NCBI GenBank assembly: GCA_003229345.1
Contig: QIDN01000337.1
Span: 1 to 5,863, forward strand
Reading direction: 5' to 3'
DNA from: Nitrospirota bacterium
GTDB taxonomy: Bacteria > Nitrospinota > Nitrospinia > Nitrospinales > Nitrospinaceae
Length of the DNA stretch: 5,863 nucleotides
The translations under genes were made by a program, and so were the position numbers. Below are positions 1 to 5,776 of the stretch, in pieces (position 1 is the first letter of the stretch; each line of letters opens with the position of its first letter). The notes under the pieces are model-generated. The model did not search any database. It was not told the DNA's origin and saw nothing but the letters and a program-made list of their open reading frames with translations.

Positions 1-72
1 CGGCCCACTCAGGAATACACCGGGCCGGGATTGGAGGAAATGAAATCTTACATTCCTTTGGAGCAACGGTAG
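1..72 (+). CDS. C-terminal end of an unidentified upstream gene (partial)
   Basis: The first frame is open from the window edge to a TAG at 70-72 and encodes about 23 residues ending in MKSYIPLEQR. I do not recognise the family from so short a tail. It runs in the same direction as the mutase genes and ends 63 bases before the first of them, so it could be the preceding operon member. A GGAGG at 33-37 stands two bases before an in-frame ATG at 40-42. This could alternatively start a 10-codon peptide ending at the same TAG, but the spacing is short, and an internal Met of a longer gene is the simpler reading. Coding status rests only on the open frame and position. Confidence 0.4.
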   Translation, partial: RPTQEYTGPGLEEMKSYIPLEQR

Positions 73-135
73 GCGGCCCATCGCTTTCCTGGGTCGTGGT
101 GACTGCTAGGCCATGCAAAAGTAGTTTTATATATT

Positions 136-1437
136 ATGACAAAAAATAAAATTCGAGGATTTATCGGTGTGAAAAGTAATGACGGCCATGACGCCGCCAT
201 ACTGGTGATTGCGGACGCGCTGAAGCAGGGCGGCATTGAAGTAATCCTGGGCGGATACGACTTGACCGTCGACAAATTTGTGGACGCCATCATCCAGGAG
301 GGTGTCCATTTTGCCGGTATCAGTTCTTACAACGGGGGCCATGTGCCGTTCTTTAAAGCGGTTCGAGATGCCTTGAAAAAGAAAAACTATCCTTATATCC
401 ACCTCATTGGAGGCGGTGGAGCAACCCTCACCCCGGAGGATATTGAGATCCTGGAACAACAGGAGGGCATCGATAAAATTTTTCGGGCCGGTGAAAGGGA
501 TTCCGTGCTTCCTTATGTCAACGAGCATTTTGATTTCTCTGTGGTCCCCGAAGAGCCGGAAGCGCTTCTTGAAGGGGTGAAAACCGGGGATGAGTTGGCC
601 CTTTCGAAATTGATTAATTTAGCCGAGGAAAAAGCGCGGCTGGATTCACTCATCGAAGACCATCGGAATACGGTTCATCATGAAGAGAATAAGAATCGAG
701 CAACTTCCCTTCCCGATCAGTCTTATTGGGAAGAGATAGGTGGGGAAAGGGGAATTCTAAAAACAATTGAGCGCTATAAAAAATGTTTATCCACTTTAGA
801 TAATCTGGTTCGGGAAAGGCCGTCAAGGGTCTTTGGAATTACCGGGCGCGGCGGTTCCGGGAAAAGTACCATCACGGATGAGTTGATCCTGCGTTTCTTT
901 AAGGATGGCCGCATGGAGAATAAAAAAGTGGCTGTCATTTCCATTGACCCCAGTTCCGCAGGTTCCGGCGGGGCGCTTCTCGCCGATCGTATCGGATACA
1001 TTTATGCCACCGACAAAAACTGGGTTGATACCCGCAGAATCTTTATCCGAAGTGTGGCCTCACGGGGCTACGGTCAGGGGATTGCCCGCGCTTTGCCGGA
1101 CATTGTCAAAATTCTTAAAGCCGGGGGTTATGATATTTTCATCGAATCCTATGGCATCGGTCAACCCGACATTGGAGTCACCCGGGTGGCGGACCAATCC
1201 ATTTTTGTCACCACCCCCGATGTGGGAGGAGCCCAGCAAATTGAAAAGGAAGATATGTTGAATATACCGGGAGTGGTTGTGGTGTTGAACAAAAGCGAGC
1301 ATCGTGGTTCCCGGCATATCAGCAGTCTGTTGCGGAAAAAAGTTCCCAGCGAACGATTATTTTTAACCACCGCCATTGAACACCGGAACCCCGGAATCAA
1401 CAGTTTGTATCAATCGTTAACCCAACATTTGAATTAA
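136..1437 (+). CDS. icmF (N-terminal part): B12-binding domain fused to MeaB-like GTPase; N-terminal half of a split IcmF-type acyl-CoA mutase
   Basis: This 433-residue protein has two domains. Residues 1-135 form an adenosylcobalamin-binding domain with the motif K13-S-N-D16-G-H18-D-A-A. H18 is the predicted lower cobalt ligand, and K13 and D16 match the Lys and Asp that support it in the mutase family. SSYNGGH at 63-69 and GGGG at 92-95 follow the IcmF pattern. A charged linker (about 135-225) leads to a GTPase of the MeaB/ArgK type. It has a P-loop GRGGSGKS at 237-244, DPSS at 271-274, SGGALLADRI at 277-286, ESYGIGQ at 337-343 and NKSE at 385-388. In the family, this GTPase gates cofactor loading and protects the mutase. 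The G4 motif is unusual, ending in Glu instead of Asp, and the segment after it is shorter than in IcmF as I recall it. The ATG at 136 has no clear Shine-Dalgarno sequence, and the frame offers no better upstream start. The mutase gene follows after one base, so the two products are expected to form one complex. MeaB alone is excluded by the B12 domain. Confidence 0.88.
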   Translation: MTKNKIRGFIGVKSNDGHDAAILVIADALKQGGIEVILGGYDLTVDKFVDAIIQEGVHFAGISSYNGGHVPFFKAVRDALKKKNYPYIHLIGGGGATLTPEDIEILEQQEGIDKIFRAGERDSVLPYVNEHFDFSVVPEEPEALLEGVKTGDELALSKLINLAEEKARLDSLIEDHRNTVHHEENKNRATSLPDQSYWEEIGGERGILKTIERYKKCLSTLDNLVRERPSRVFGITGRGGSGKSTITDELILRFFKDGRMENKKVAVISIDPSSAGSGGALLADRIGYIYATDKNWVDTRRIFIRSVASRGYGQGIARALPDIVKILKAGGYDIFIESYGIGQPDIGVTRVADQSIFVTTPDVGGAQQIEKEDMLNIPGVVVVLNKSEHRGSRHISSLLRKKVPSERLFLTTAIEHRNPGINSLYQSLTQHLN

Positions 1438-1438
1438 C

Positions 1439-3181
1439 ATGTCTTTGGCAGATATTATCCAGGCAAATGATCAATACCATCGCTGGATTGAGGAGTCGGT
1501 GGACCGGGCGAAAAAGGATAAAAAGTATCAAAAAGATTTGGAGCAGGCCTGGCAGGAGAAAATCAGCGCCCTTGAATATCGTTCCTTGCCGACCGAACTG
1601 GAGATTCCTCTCATAGCGCTTCCTCATTTTGACCACCCGGCGCAAATAGCGCGGTACTTGGGAGAATGGGGATTCCCCGGGGAATTTCCCTATGGCCTTT
1701 CAATATATCCCAAGGCGTTTCTGATTGTCGACAATCAACGGGAGCACGAAGAACCCACGCGGATTTTTGCAGGACTGGGAAGCCCGGAGATGACCCATGA
1801 GCGGTTTCGCTACATTGTGAAACAACAGCAATCCAAACGGCTGAGCACCGCGTTTGATACCAACACCCTGCTCGGCAGAAGTGCCGACAATCCCGACTAC
1901 TTTTTCGATATCGGCGAAGGGGGGGTGTCGGTCACCACTTATCAGGATGTCCTGACTTTGTATGATGGTTTTTTTGAGGACGATGTCAGCATTTCCATGA
2001 CCATTAACGGGCCCTCGCTATGGATGACCGCGGCTCGATTGCAGGCGGCCCAAGAAAGAGGACAGAATTTGGCCAAAGTCAGAGGGACTTCTCAAACCGA
2101 CCCGTGCAAGGAAGATGACGCTCAAAATGAACTTTTGTTCCCGCTGGGTCCTTCTATAAAAATAGCGATGGACATGTTCGAATGGTGTTCACTACATGCT
2201 CCTTTGTATTACCCCATCAATGTCAGCGGGTATCATATCGAACAAAAGGGAGCCACTCCCATCCAGCAGGCGGCCTTCACTCTGGCCAATGGGTTTGTAT
2301 ACGTCGACGAAGCATTGCAGCGCGGTATGAACATCAATACGATTGGCAAACGACTCCCGTTCTTTTTCACCTCTGGAATGGATTTTGAATACATTGCATT
2401 GTTGAGCGCCGTCCGCCGGGTTTGGGCCGTTGCCCTGAGGGATGCTTATGGAGCGGACGATCTCAATGCACAAAAATTGAAGGCACATGTTCAAACATCT
2501 GGGCGGAGTTTATATGAAAAGGAAATCCAGAATAATATTTCACGAACAGCATTGGAATTATTCTATGCCCTGTTGAACTATCCCCAGGCGTTACACAGCA
2601 ATTCGTATGATGAACCAATCACCACCCCGACGGAAGATGCGGTTCGGATTGCGTCGGATACCCAGGCTATTTTGTTCGAGGAGATGGGGGGATTCAAGGA
2701 TATGATGGCCTACTTGAGCGACAGTTCGGGGCGAAGGGAAGCGTACCATCGGATCATCCACGGGATTTTGGACTATTTCAGGGAAATCGATCAATTGGGC
2801 GGAACCCTGCAGGCCAAAGCCGACGGATTCTTCCGCGATGAAATCTCCCAATCCTCGAGTGGGTACGATCAGCAGGTTCATTCCGGGGAACGGCGCATCA
2901 TTGGTGTGAACCGGTATTCTGAAGGAAGGAAGGAATCCAGGACGGTTTCGCGCGTGGAAGTTTCAGGTGAAGTCAAACGGAAACGAGTAGACGATGTCCG
3001 ACGATTCAAAGAACAGCGTGATCCAAAAAAAGTTAAAATGGGTATTCAAAAATTACAGGAAGCCGCCTCTAGCGGAGAAAATGTTTTCGAGGTGACGATG
3101 GCCATCGTCAAGGAGGTCACCCTGGACGAATGGACCCATGCCTTGCAGGAAGTCTATGGCATGTATCGTAGAAAAATTTAA
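1439..3181 (+). CDS. icmF (C-terminal part): Acyl-CoA mutase substrate-binding subunit, isobutyryl-CoA mutase type (C-terminal half of a split IcmF)
   Basis: This 580-residue protein matches the linker plus TIM-barrel mutase domain of IcmF. Residues 1-45 resemble the helical linker that follows the GTPase in fused IcmF. The barrel shows KRLSTAFD at 133-140, VSISMTINGP at 183-192, SGYH at 263-266 with H266 as the catalytic His equivalent, HVQTSGRSL at 350-358 and TTPTE at 395-399. The C-terminal end, ALQEVYGMYRR, also matches the family. The substrate-pocket positions are Phe110 (RIFAG; Tyr in methylmalonyl-CoA mutase) and Gln229 (DDAQN; Arg in that enzyme). This is the isobutyryl-CoA pattern for acyl groups without a free carboxylate. 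No B12 domain is present, so it must work with the upstream protein. The expected reaction is isobutyryl-CoA to n-butyryl-CoA, with isovaleryl/pivalyl-CoA also possible for the family. The ATG is one base after the upstream TAA and has no Shine-Dalgarno, suggesting coupled translation. An in-frame TGA at 1430-1432 rules out a longer form. Confidence 0.88.
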   Translation: MSLADIIQANDQYHRWIEESVDRAKKDKKYQKDLEQAWQEKISALEYRSLPTELEIPLIALPHFDHPAQIARYLGEWGFPGEFPYGLSIYPKAFLIVDNQREHEEPTRIFAGLGSPEMTHERFRYIVKQQQSKRLSTAFDTNTLLGRSADNPDYFFDIGEGGVSVTTYQDVLTLYDGFFEDDVSISMTINGPSLWMTAARLQAAQERGQNLAKVRGTSQTDPCKEDDAQNELLFPLGPSIKIAMDMFEWCSLHAPLYYPINVSGYHIEQKGATPIQQAAFTLANGFVYVDEALQRGMNINTIGKRLPFFFTSGMDFEYIALLSAVRRVWAVALRDAYGADDLNAQKLKAHVQTSGRSLYEKEIQNNISRTALELFYALLNYPQALHSNSYDEPITTPTEDAVRIASDTQAILFEEMGGFKDMMAYLSDSSGRREAYHRIIHGILDYFREIDQLGGTLQAKADGFFRDEISQSSSGYDQQVHSGERRIIGVNRYSEGRKESRTVSRVEVSGEVKRKRVDDVRRFKEQRDPKKVKMGIQKLQEAASSGENVFEVTMAIVKEVTLDEWTHALQEVYGMYRRKI

Positions 3182-3188
3182 AATTTTT
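3172..3188 (+). terminator. A/T-only inverted repeat at the end of the mutase gene, weak terminator candidate
   Basis: Seven bases of AAAAATT, a three-base loop that contains the stop codon TAA, and AATTTTT form a perfect inverted repeat ending in five T. It is placed where a terminator is expected, between convergent genes. However, a stem made only of A-T pairs is weak, so it may not work alone. The rest of the 109-base intergenic stretch (3182-3290) shows no GC-rich hairpin followed by a T-run for either strand. Confidence 0.25.
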
Positions 3189-3290
3189 GCGCCTTAAAGC
3201 CTGCTTACTTATATTCATTTTGATGCGGATACCAGCTGCCCCACCATTAGTCAGTTCCCAACAAAGATTCTCAGTTTGATGACCGCATGC

Positions 3291-4667
3291 TTATTTGACT
3301 GGCTCGAAATGCGCGGAAAAATGCCGAAGAAACGGAGGTTGCTTGACGATGCGGTAACCGCGGATGCTTTCACGTCTTTCCCAGATGTTTTTCATGATGT
3401 CGACGATATAATCAAAGTGACTTTGTGTGTAAACGCGTCGTGGAAACGTGAGCCGGACCAGTTCAAAAGGCGCGGGAGATTCTTCCCGGGTTTTCGGATC
3501 GATATTCCCGAACATAACGCTTCCCAATTCCACGGTACGCACCCCTCCTTCCAGATAAATTTCATTAACCAGGGCAACACCGGGATAATCAAGGGGCGGG
3601 ATATGCGGTAACAATTGCTGGGCGTCCAGGTATATCGCGTGTCCCCCTACCGGCCGAACCAGAGGATATCTCATTTCCCTGAATTTTTTCTCCATATACT
3701 CTACCGTGGCATGACGGTAAATCTGGTATTCCATCTCCAGCGCCTCCAGCAAACCGACGGCAATCACTTCCAGGTCCCTGCCCGCCAGACCGCCGTATGT
3801 GGGAAACCCCTCGGTCAGGATCAGCAGGTTTTTAAAATCCTCTGCCAACTGGTCGTCGTTGCAGGCAAAGAACCCACCGATATTGGCCAGTCCGTCCTTT
3901 TTAGCGCTCATGATGGTGCCGTCAGCATAAGAAAAAATTTCCCGGGCAATGTCTAAAAGGGACCTCTTACCCTGGCCCTTTTCCCTTTTATGAATGAAGA
4001 AGGCATTCTCGGCAAACCGGGCGGAATCGATGATCAGCGGAATATTGTGGGAAGCCAATAAGGCTTTCGTTTCTCTAATATTTTCCAATGAAACCGGCTG
4101 GCCGCCGTAAGAATTATTGGTGATGGTTATCATGGCAAAAGGGATTTTTTCCGGACCGGTATCGTCAATCAATCGTTTAAGCTTGGGAATATCCATATTA
4201 CCTTTAAACGGATGGTCCAAAGCAAAGTTCTTTCCTTCCTCGATCACCAGGTTAACGGCCTGAGCCCCCATCCATTCGATATTAGCCCGCGTGGTATCAA
4301 AGTGGCCGTTGTTCGGCACGACATCTCCGGACTTTAAACGGATTTGAGAAAGAATACGCTCTCCCGCTCTCCCTTGATGGATCGGGAAAATATGTTTGAG
4401 ACCCGTGATTTGATCCACGGTGTCTCTGAAGCGGTACCAGGACCTGCTCCCGGCATAGGTTTCATCGCCCTGCATTAGAGCCCCCCACTGTTTGGTGGAC
4501 ATGGCTCCCGTCCCGCTGTCAGTCAAAAGATCGATGGTGATTTGATCAGACGAAAGCAGAAAAATATTAAAATGCGCCTCGCGAAGCCACTTTTCTCTTT
4601 GTTCCTGCGTTGTAATCGCCAGGGGCTCTGTCATTTTTATCCTGAAAGGCTCGATGATAGTTCCCAT
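3291..4667 (-). CDS. tnaA: Tryptophanase (L-tryptophan indole-lyase), PLP-dependent
   Basis: This 458-residue protein is a full-length beta-eliminating lyase (E. coli TnaA has 471 residues). It should cleave L-tryptophan to indole, pyruvate and ammonia in the cytoplasm. Family landmarks are LLTDSGTGAMS at 47-57, Y71, HQGR at 97-100, TNNSYGGQPVS at 183-193, DSARFAEN at 214-221, SAKKD at 254-258 with K257 as the PLP lysine, EGFPTYGGL at 286-294 and R405 for the substrate carboxylate. Three positions separate it from tyrosine phenol-lyase. D124 follows F123, where the phenol-lyase has Thr. L381 lies where the phenol-lyase has Arg381. H449 in LRHF lies where the phenol-lyase has Phe448. All three are tryptophanase-like. 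The start is supported by GGAGG four bases upstream. No TnaC-type Trp leader peptide is visible in the short leader, which is occupied by a tRNA fragment. The gene converges on the mutase genes and is the only gene of its apparent unit. Activity on other amino acids (Cys, Ser) is typical of the family and not excluded. Confidence 0.93.
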   Translation of the reverse strand: MGTIIEPFRIKMTEPLAITTQEQREKWLREAHFNIFLLSSDQITIDLLTDSGTGAMSTKQWGALMQGDETYAGSRSWYRFRDTVDQITGLKHIFPIHQGRAGERILSQIRLKSGDVVPNNGHFDTTRANIEWMGAQAVNLVIEEGKNFALDHPFKGNMDIPKLKRLIDDTGPEKIPFAMITITNNSYGGQPVSLENIRETKALLASHNIPLIIDSARFAENAFFIHKREKGQGKRSLLDIAREIFSYADGTIMSAKKDGLANIGGFFACNDDQLAEDFKNLLILTEGFPTYGGLAGRDLEVIAVGLLEALEMEYQIYRHATVEYMEKKFREMRYPLVRPVGGHAIYLDAQQLLPHIPPLDYPGVALVNEIYLEGGVRTVELGSVMFGNIDPKTREESPAPFELVRLTFPRRVYTQSHFDYIVDIMKNIWERRESIRGYRIVKQPPFLRHFSAHFEPVK

Positions 4668-4671
4668 ATGT

Positions 4672-4676
4672 CCTCC
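4672..4676 (-). promoter_or_regulatory. Shine-Dalgarno site of the tryptophanase gene
   Basis: The + strand CCTCC reads GGAGG on the coding strand, four bases before ATG 4667. It fixes the start of the tryptophanase. The mutase genes on the other strand lack such a site. Confidence 0.7.
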
Positions 4677-4702
4677 AACACAACGGTTGCTACAAAAATA
4701 TT

Positions 4703-4754
4703 TGCGAGGGGTGGAAATCGAACCCGCACGAGTTTTCCCTCACAGGATTTTAAG
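4703..4754 (-). pseudogene. 3' half of a tRNA-Leu(UAA), probable integration (attachment) site remnant
   Basis: Read on the - strand, the sequence has an anticodon loop CTTAAAA (anticodon TAA), the 3' anticodon stem, a long class II variable arm (GAG, six-base loop, CTC), GTGCGGGTTCGATT as the T arm and loop, and CCCTCGC plus A as the acceptor 3' strand and discriminator. The long variable arm and anticodon identify tRNA-Leu. Nothing tRNA-like precedes it: no D arm, no GCGAGGG acceptor strand directly upstream and no 5' anticodon stem, so it cannot be a working tRNA. The T stem has a C-A mismatch (50-64) and a G-T pair at 53-61, suggesting decay. No CCA is encoded. Truncation at the anticodon loop, keeping the 3' end, is the classic outcome of integrase-mediated insertion into a tRNA gene. 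No integrase is visible in the window. Confidence 0.75.
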
Positions 4755-4888
4755 TAATACTTATAACATTTTCAGCATTTTCCGGAAGGTTCTTAAAAGC
4801 TATAGTTTATTTATGGTTCGAGGGGAGCAAGTGTAGATCCCATCCTAGGTTTATAGCCCCTAATCCTCAGGATGACGAGGAGGAAATT

Positions 4889-4975
4889 ATGAGCAGGAAA
4901 CAGGATCAGCCAGCTTGCAAAAAAACCCGGAGGCCCTCGCCCGAATACCCTCGCGGGAATCTTTATGAATGTTAG
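4889..4975 (+). CDS. Possible 28-residue basic small protein with perfect Shine-Dalgarno
   Basis: ATG 4889 is preceded by AGGAGG at 4878-4883 with a five-base spacer, an ideal arrangement. The ORF ends at TAG 4973-4975. The product is hydrophilic and rich in Lys, Arg and Pro, begins MSRKQDQPACKK and ends in Cys, with two Cys in all (10 and 28). It has no membrane segment and no family I recognise. A CCTC at 4865-4868 could pair with GAGG at 4877-4880 and partly mask the ribosome site. It lies in an otherwise gene-poor region beside a tRNA remnant, so it may be an accessory small protein, a leader peptide, or the broken start of a lost gene. Support is only the ribosome site and the open frame. 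Confidence 0.3.
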   Translation: MSRKQDQPACKKTRRPSPEYPRGNLYEC

Positions 4976-5101
4976 CTTTTGTTAGCCATCAGGAAAAGAT
5001 TTTCGGCCTCCAGAAGGTCAACATTCTTCAACATCCTACGCCCCGGCGATGGCCTCTTTTACCTTACGGTTTGTTAATAACTCGAATCCCTACTTTCCCC
5101 T

Positions 5102-5158
5102 ACCCGCCCCCTCCAATCAGGCGGGTTGACCCATTGGCTGAATTGGGGTCTAATTCAG
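5102..5158 (+). promoter_or_regulatory. Cluster of overlapping inverted repeats, possible structured leader
   Basis: Three potential stems lie in 57 bases. ACCCGCC (5102-5108) pairs with GGCGGGT (5120-5126) across an 11-base loop. GACCC (5128-5132) pairs with GGGTC (5146-5150). CTGAATT (5138-5144) pairs with AATTCAG (5152-5158) across a seven-base loop. The second and third are mutually exclusive. No T-run follows the first, so it is not a standard terminator. The cluster ends 21 bases before a GGAGG at 5180-5184, which suggests a 5' leader or attenuator-like element. I do not recognise a known riboswitch class. Confidence 0.3.
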
Positions 5159-5189
5159 GTTATCAGAACATCTCATATTGGAGGAAGTT

Positions 5190-5237
5190 ATGAGAATGCG
5201 GTATCTGGTTGTTTCCTGCCTTTATGTTCTACTTTAA
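5190..5237 (+). CDS. Possible 15-residue leader peptide before the YqhA-like gene
   Basis: GGAGG at 5180-5184 stands five bases before ATG 5190, and the frame encodes MRMRYLVVSCLYVLL followed by TAA. The peptide has a basic start and a hydrophobic body. It is in a different frame from the YqhA-like gene, whose homology begins only 15 bases after this stop. It may be a leader peptide coupling translation to that gene, the relic start of a frameshifted gene, or chance. The strong ribosome site is the main evidence. Confidence 0.25.
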   Translation: MRMRYLVVSCLYVLL

Positions 5238-5251
5238 GCACCCGTGCAATC

Positions 5252-5305
5252 GTACTGGACAATATTGAAAACAGCCTGGAAGTAACCATCTTCAACAGCC
5301 GCTGA
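5252..5305 (+). pseudogene. N-terminal coding remnant of the YqhA-like gene, ending in TGA at the conserved Trp
   Basis: In the same frame as the downstream gene, these codons read VLDNIENSLEVTIFNSR and then TGA at 5303-5305. In E. coli YqhA the matching N-terminus ends in ASRWLLAPVYFGL, so NSR-stop-LLAPFYLGL places the stop exactly at the conserved Trp (TGG to TGA). No ATG, GTG or TTG lies in frame just upstream of this stretch. The residue before it is an ATC codon at 5249, possibly a mutated ATG. The segment shows that the ancestral gene began before 5306. Confidence 0.6.
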
Positions 5306-5776
5306 TTGCTGGCGCCTTTCTATCTGGGATTGGTAGTCAGCATCATGTTGCTCTTTGTCAAATTTTCCCAAGAGCTCTACCATTTAACGATCCATGTCAC
5401 CTCCGCTTCAGAAAGTACCGTGATTATTGGCATTCTGTCCCTGGTCGATATGGCGCTGGTCGGATCGCTGTTGCTGATGATTGTCTTCTCGGGTTATGAA
5501 ATCTTTGTTTCCAAGATCGATGTGGCCGAACATAAGGACCGGCCCGAATGGATGGGCAAGGTGGACTTTAGCGGCCTCAAATTAAAAGTCATTGGCGCGA
5601 TCGTCGCGATCTCCGCCATCGACCTGCTGAAAACATTTATGGAAATACCGGATAACCCTACTGAGGGCAATTCCGAAATGTTCCTGTGGAAGGTGACCTT
5701 CCACATGGCCTTTGTCCTGAGCGGCGTCTTGTTCGCAGCGATGGACCGCATCTCCGCCGAAACCAAACCGCATTAA
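5306..5776 (+). CDS. yqhA-like: UPF0114 (YqhA-type) inner membrane protein, N-terminally interrupted
   Basis: From TTG 5306 the frame encodes 156 residues matching the UPF0114 family (E. coli YqhA, 164 residues), whose function is unknown. Four hydrophobic segments are predicted at about 3-20, 39-61, 92-107 and 131-146. The family signature SLVDMALVGSLLLMIVFSGYE lies at 45-64, followed by FVSK-ID and by the AISAIDLLK segment at 101-109. The body is intact to TAA 5774-5776. TTG directly follows an in-frame TGA, has no Shine-Dalgarno, and would lose about 17 family-typical N-terminal residues, though the first membrane segment is kept. So either the gene is a young pseudogene, it restarts at TTG, the TGA is read through, or there is a sequence error. 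Family assignment is firm; a working product is uncertain. Confidence 0.75.
   Translation: MLAPFYLGLVVSIMLLFVKFSQELYHLTIHVTSASESTVIIGILSLVDMALVGSLLLMIVFSGYEIFVSKIDVAEHKDRPEWMGKVDFSGLKLKVIGAIVAISAIDLLKTFMEIPDNPTEGNSEMFLWKVTFHMAFVLSGVLFAAMDRISAETKPH

Larger units (their letters stand above)
4755..5251. other. Gene-poor stretch between the tRNA fragment and the YqhA-like gene
   Basis: About 500 bases contain no protein I recognise on either strand. They hold two short + strand ORFs with good ribosome binding sites (4889-4975 and 5190-5237) and a cluster of inverted repeats (5102-5158), listed separately. 4755-4870 is A/T-rich and could carry promoters, such as TATAAG-like on the - strand near 4765-4772, but no convincing -35 box accompanies it. 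4976-5100 shows nothing I can support. The region looks like junction or decayed DNA next to a probable integration site. Confidence 0.5.

Noticed and set aside
73..135. Promoter directly before the first mutase gene, with TATATT near 130-135 as a -10 box.
   Set aside because: It abuts the start codon, no -35 box sits at a suitable distance, and the gap fits an operon; a leaderless start cannot be shown from sequence.
127..528. Antisense open frame of 133 codons opposite the B12-binding domain.
   Set aside because: It mirrors a well-supported coding region, has no family resemblance and no ribosome binding site.
905..1261. Overlapping open frame of 118 codons on the + strand inside the GTPase domain.
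   Set aside because: The main frame carries clear GTPase motifs across the whole stretch; the alternative reading has no recognisable domain or ribosome site.
3182..3290. Possible bidirectional terminator in the convergent gap, using ATGCGG near 3223-3228 and CCGCAT near 3283-3288.
   Set aside because: The six-base arms are about 54 bases apart with no T-run; the pairing is likely chance.
5060..5100. A tRNA-like T-loop string (CTCGAATCCCTAC) on the + strand near 5072-5084, possibly a second tRNA remnant.
   Set aside because: The upstream side cannot form a T stem (AATAA against CCCTA), the loop starts with C instead of T, and no anticodon or acceptor arm is present.
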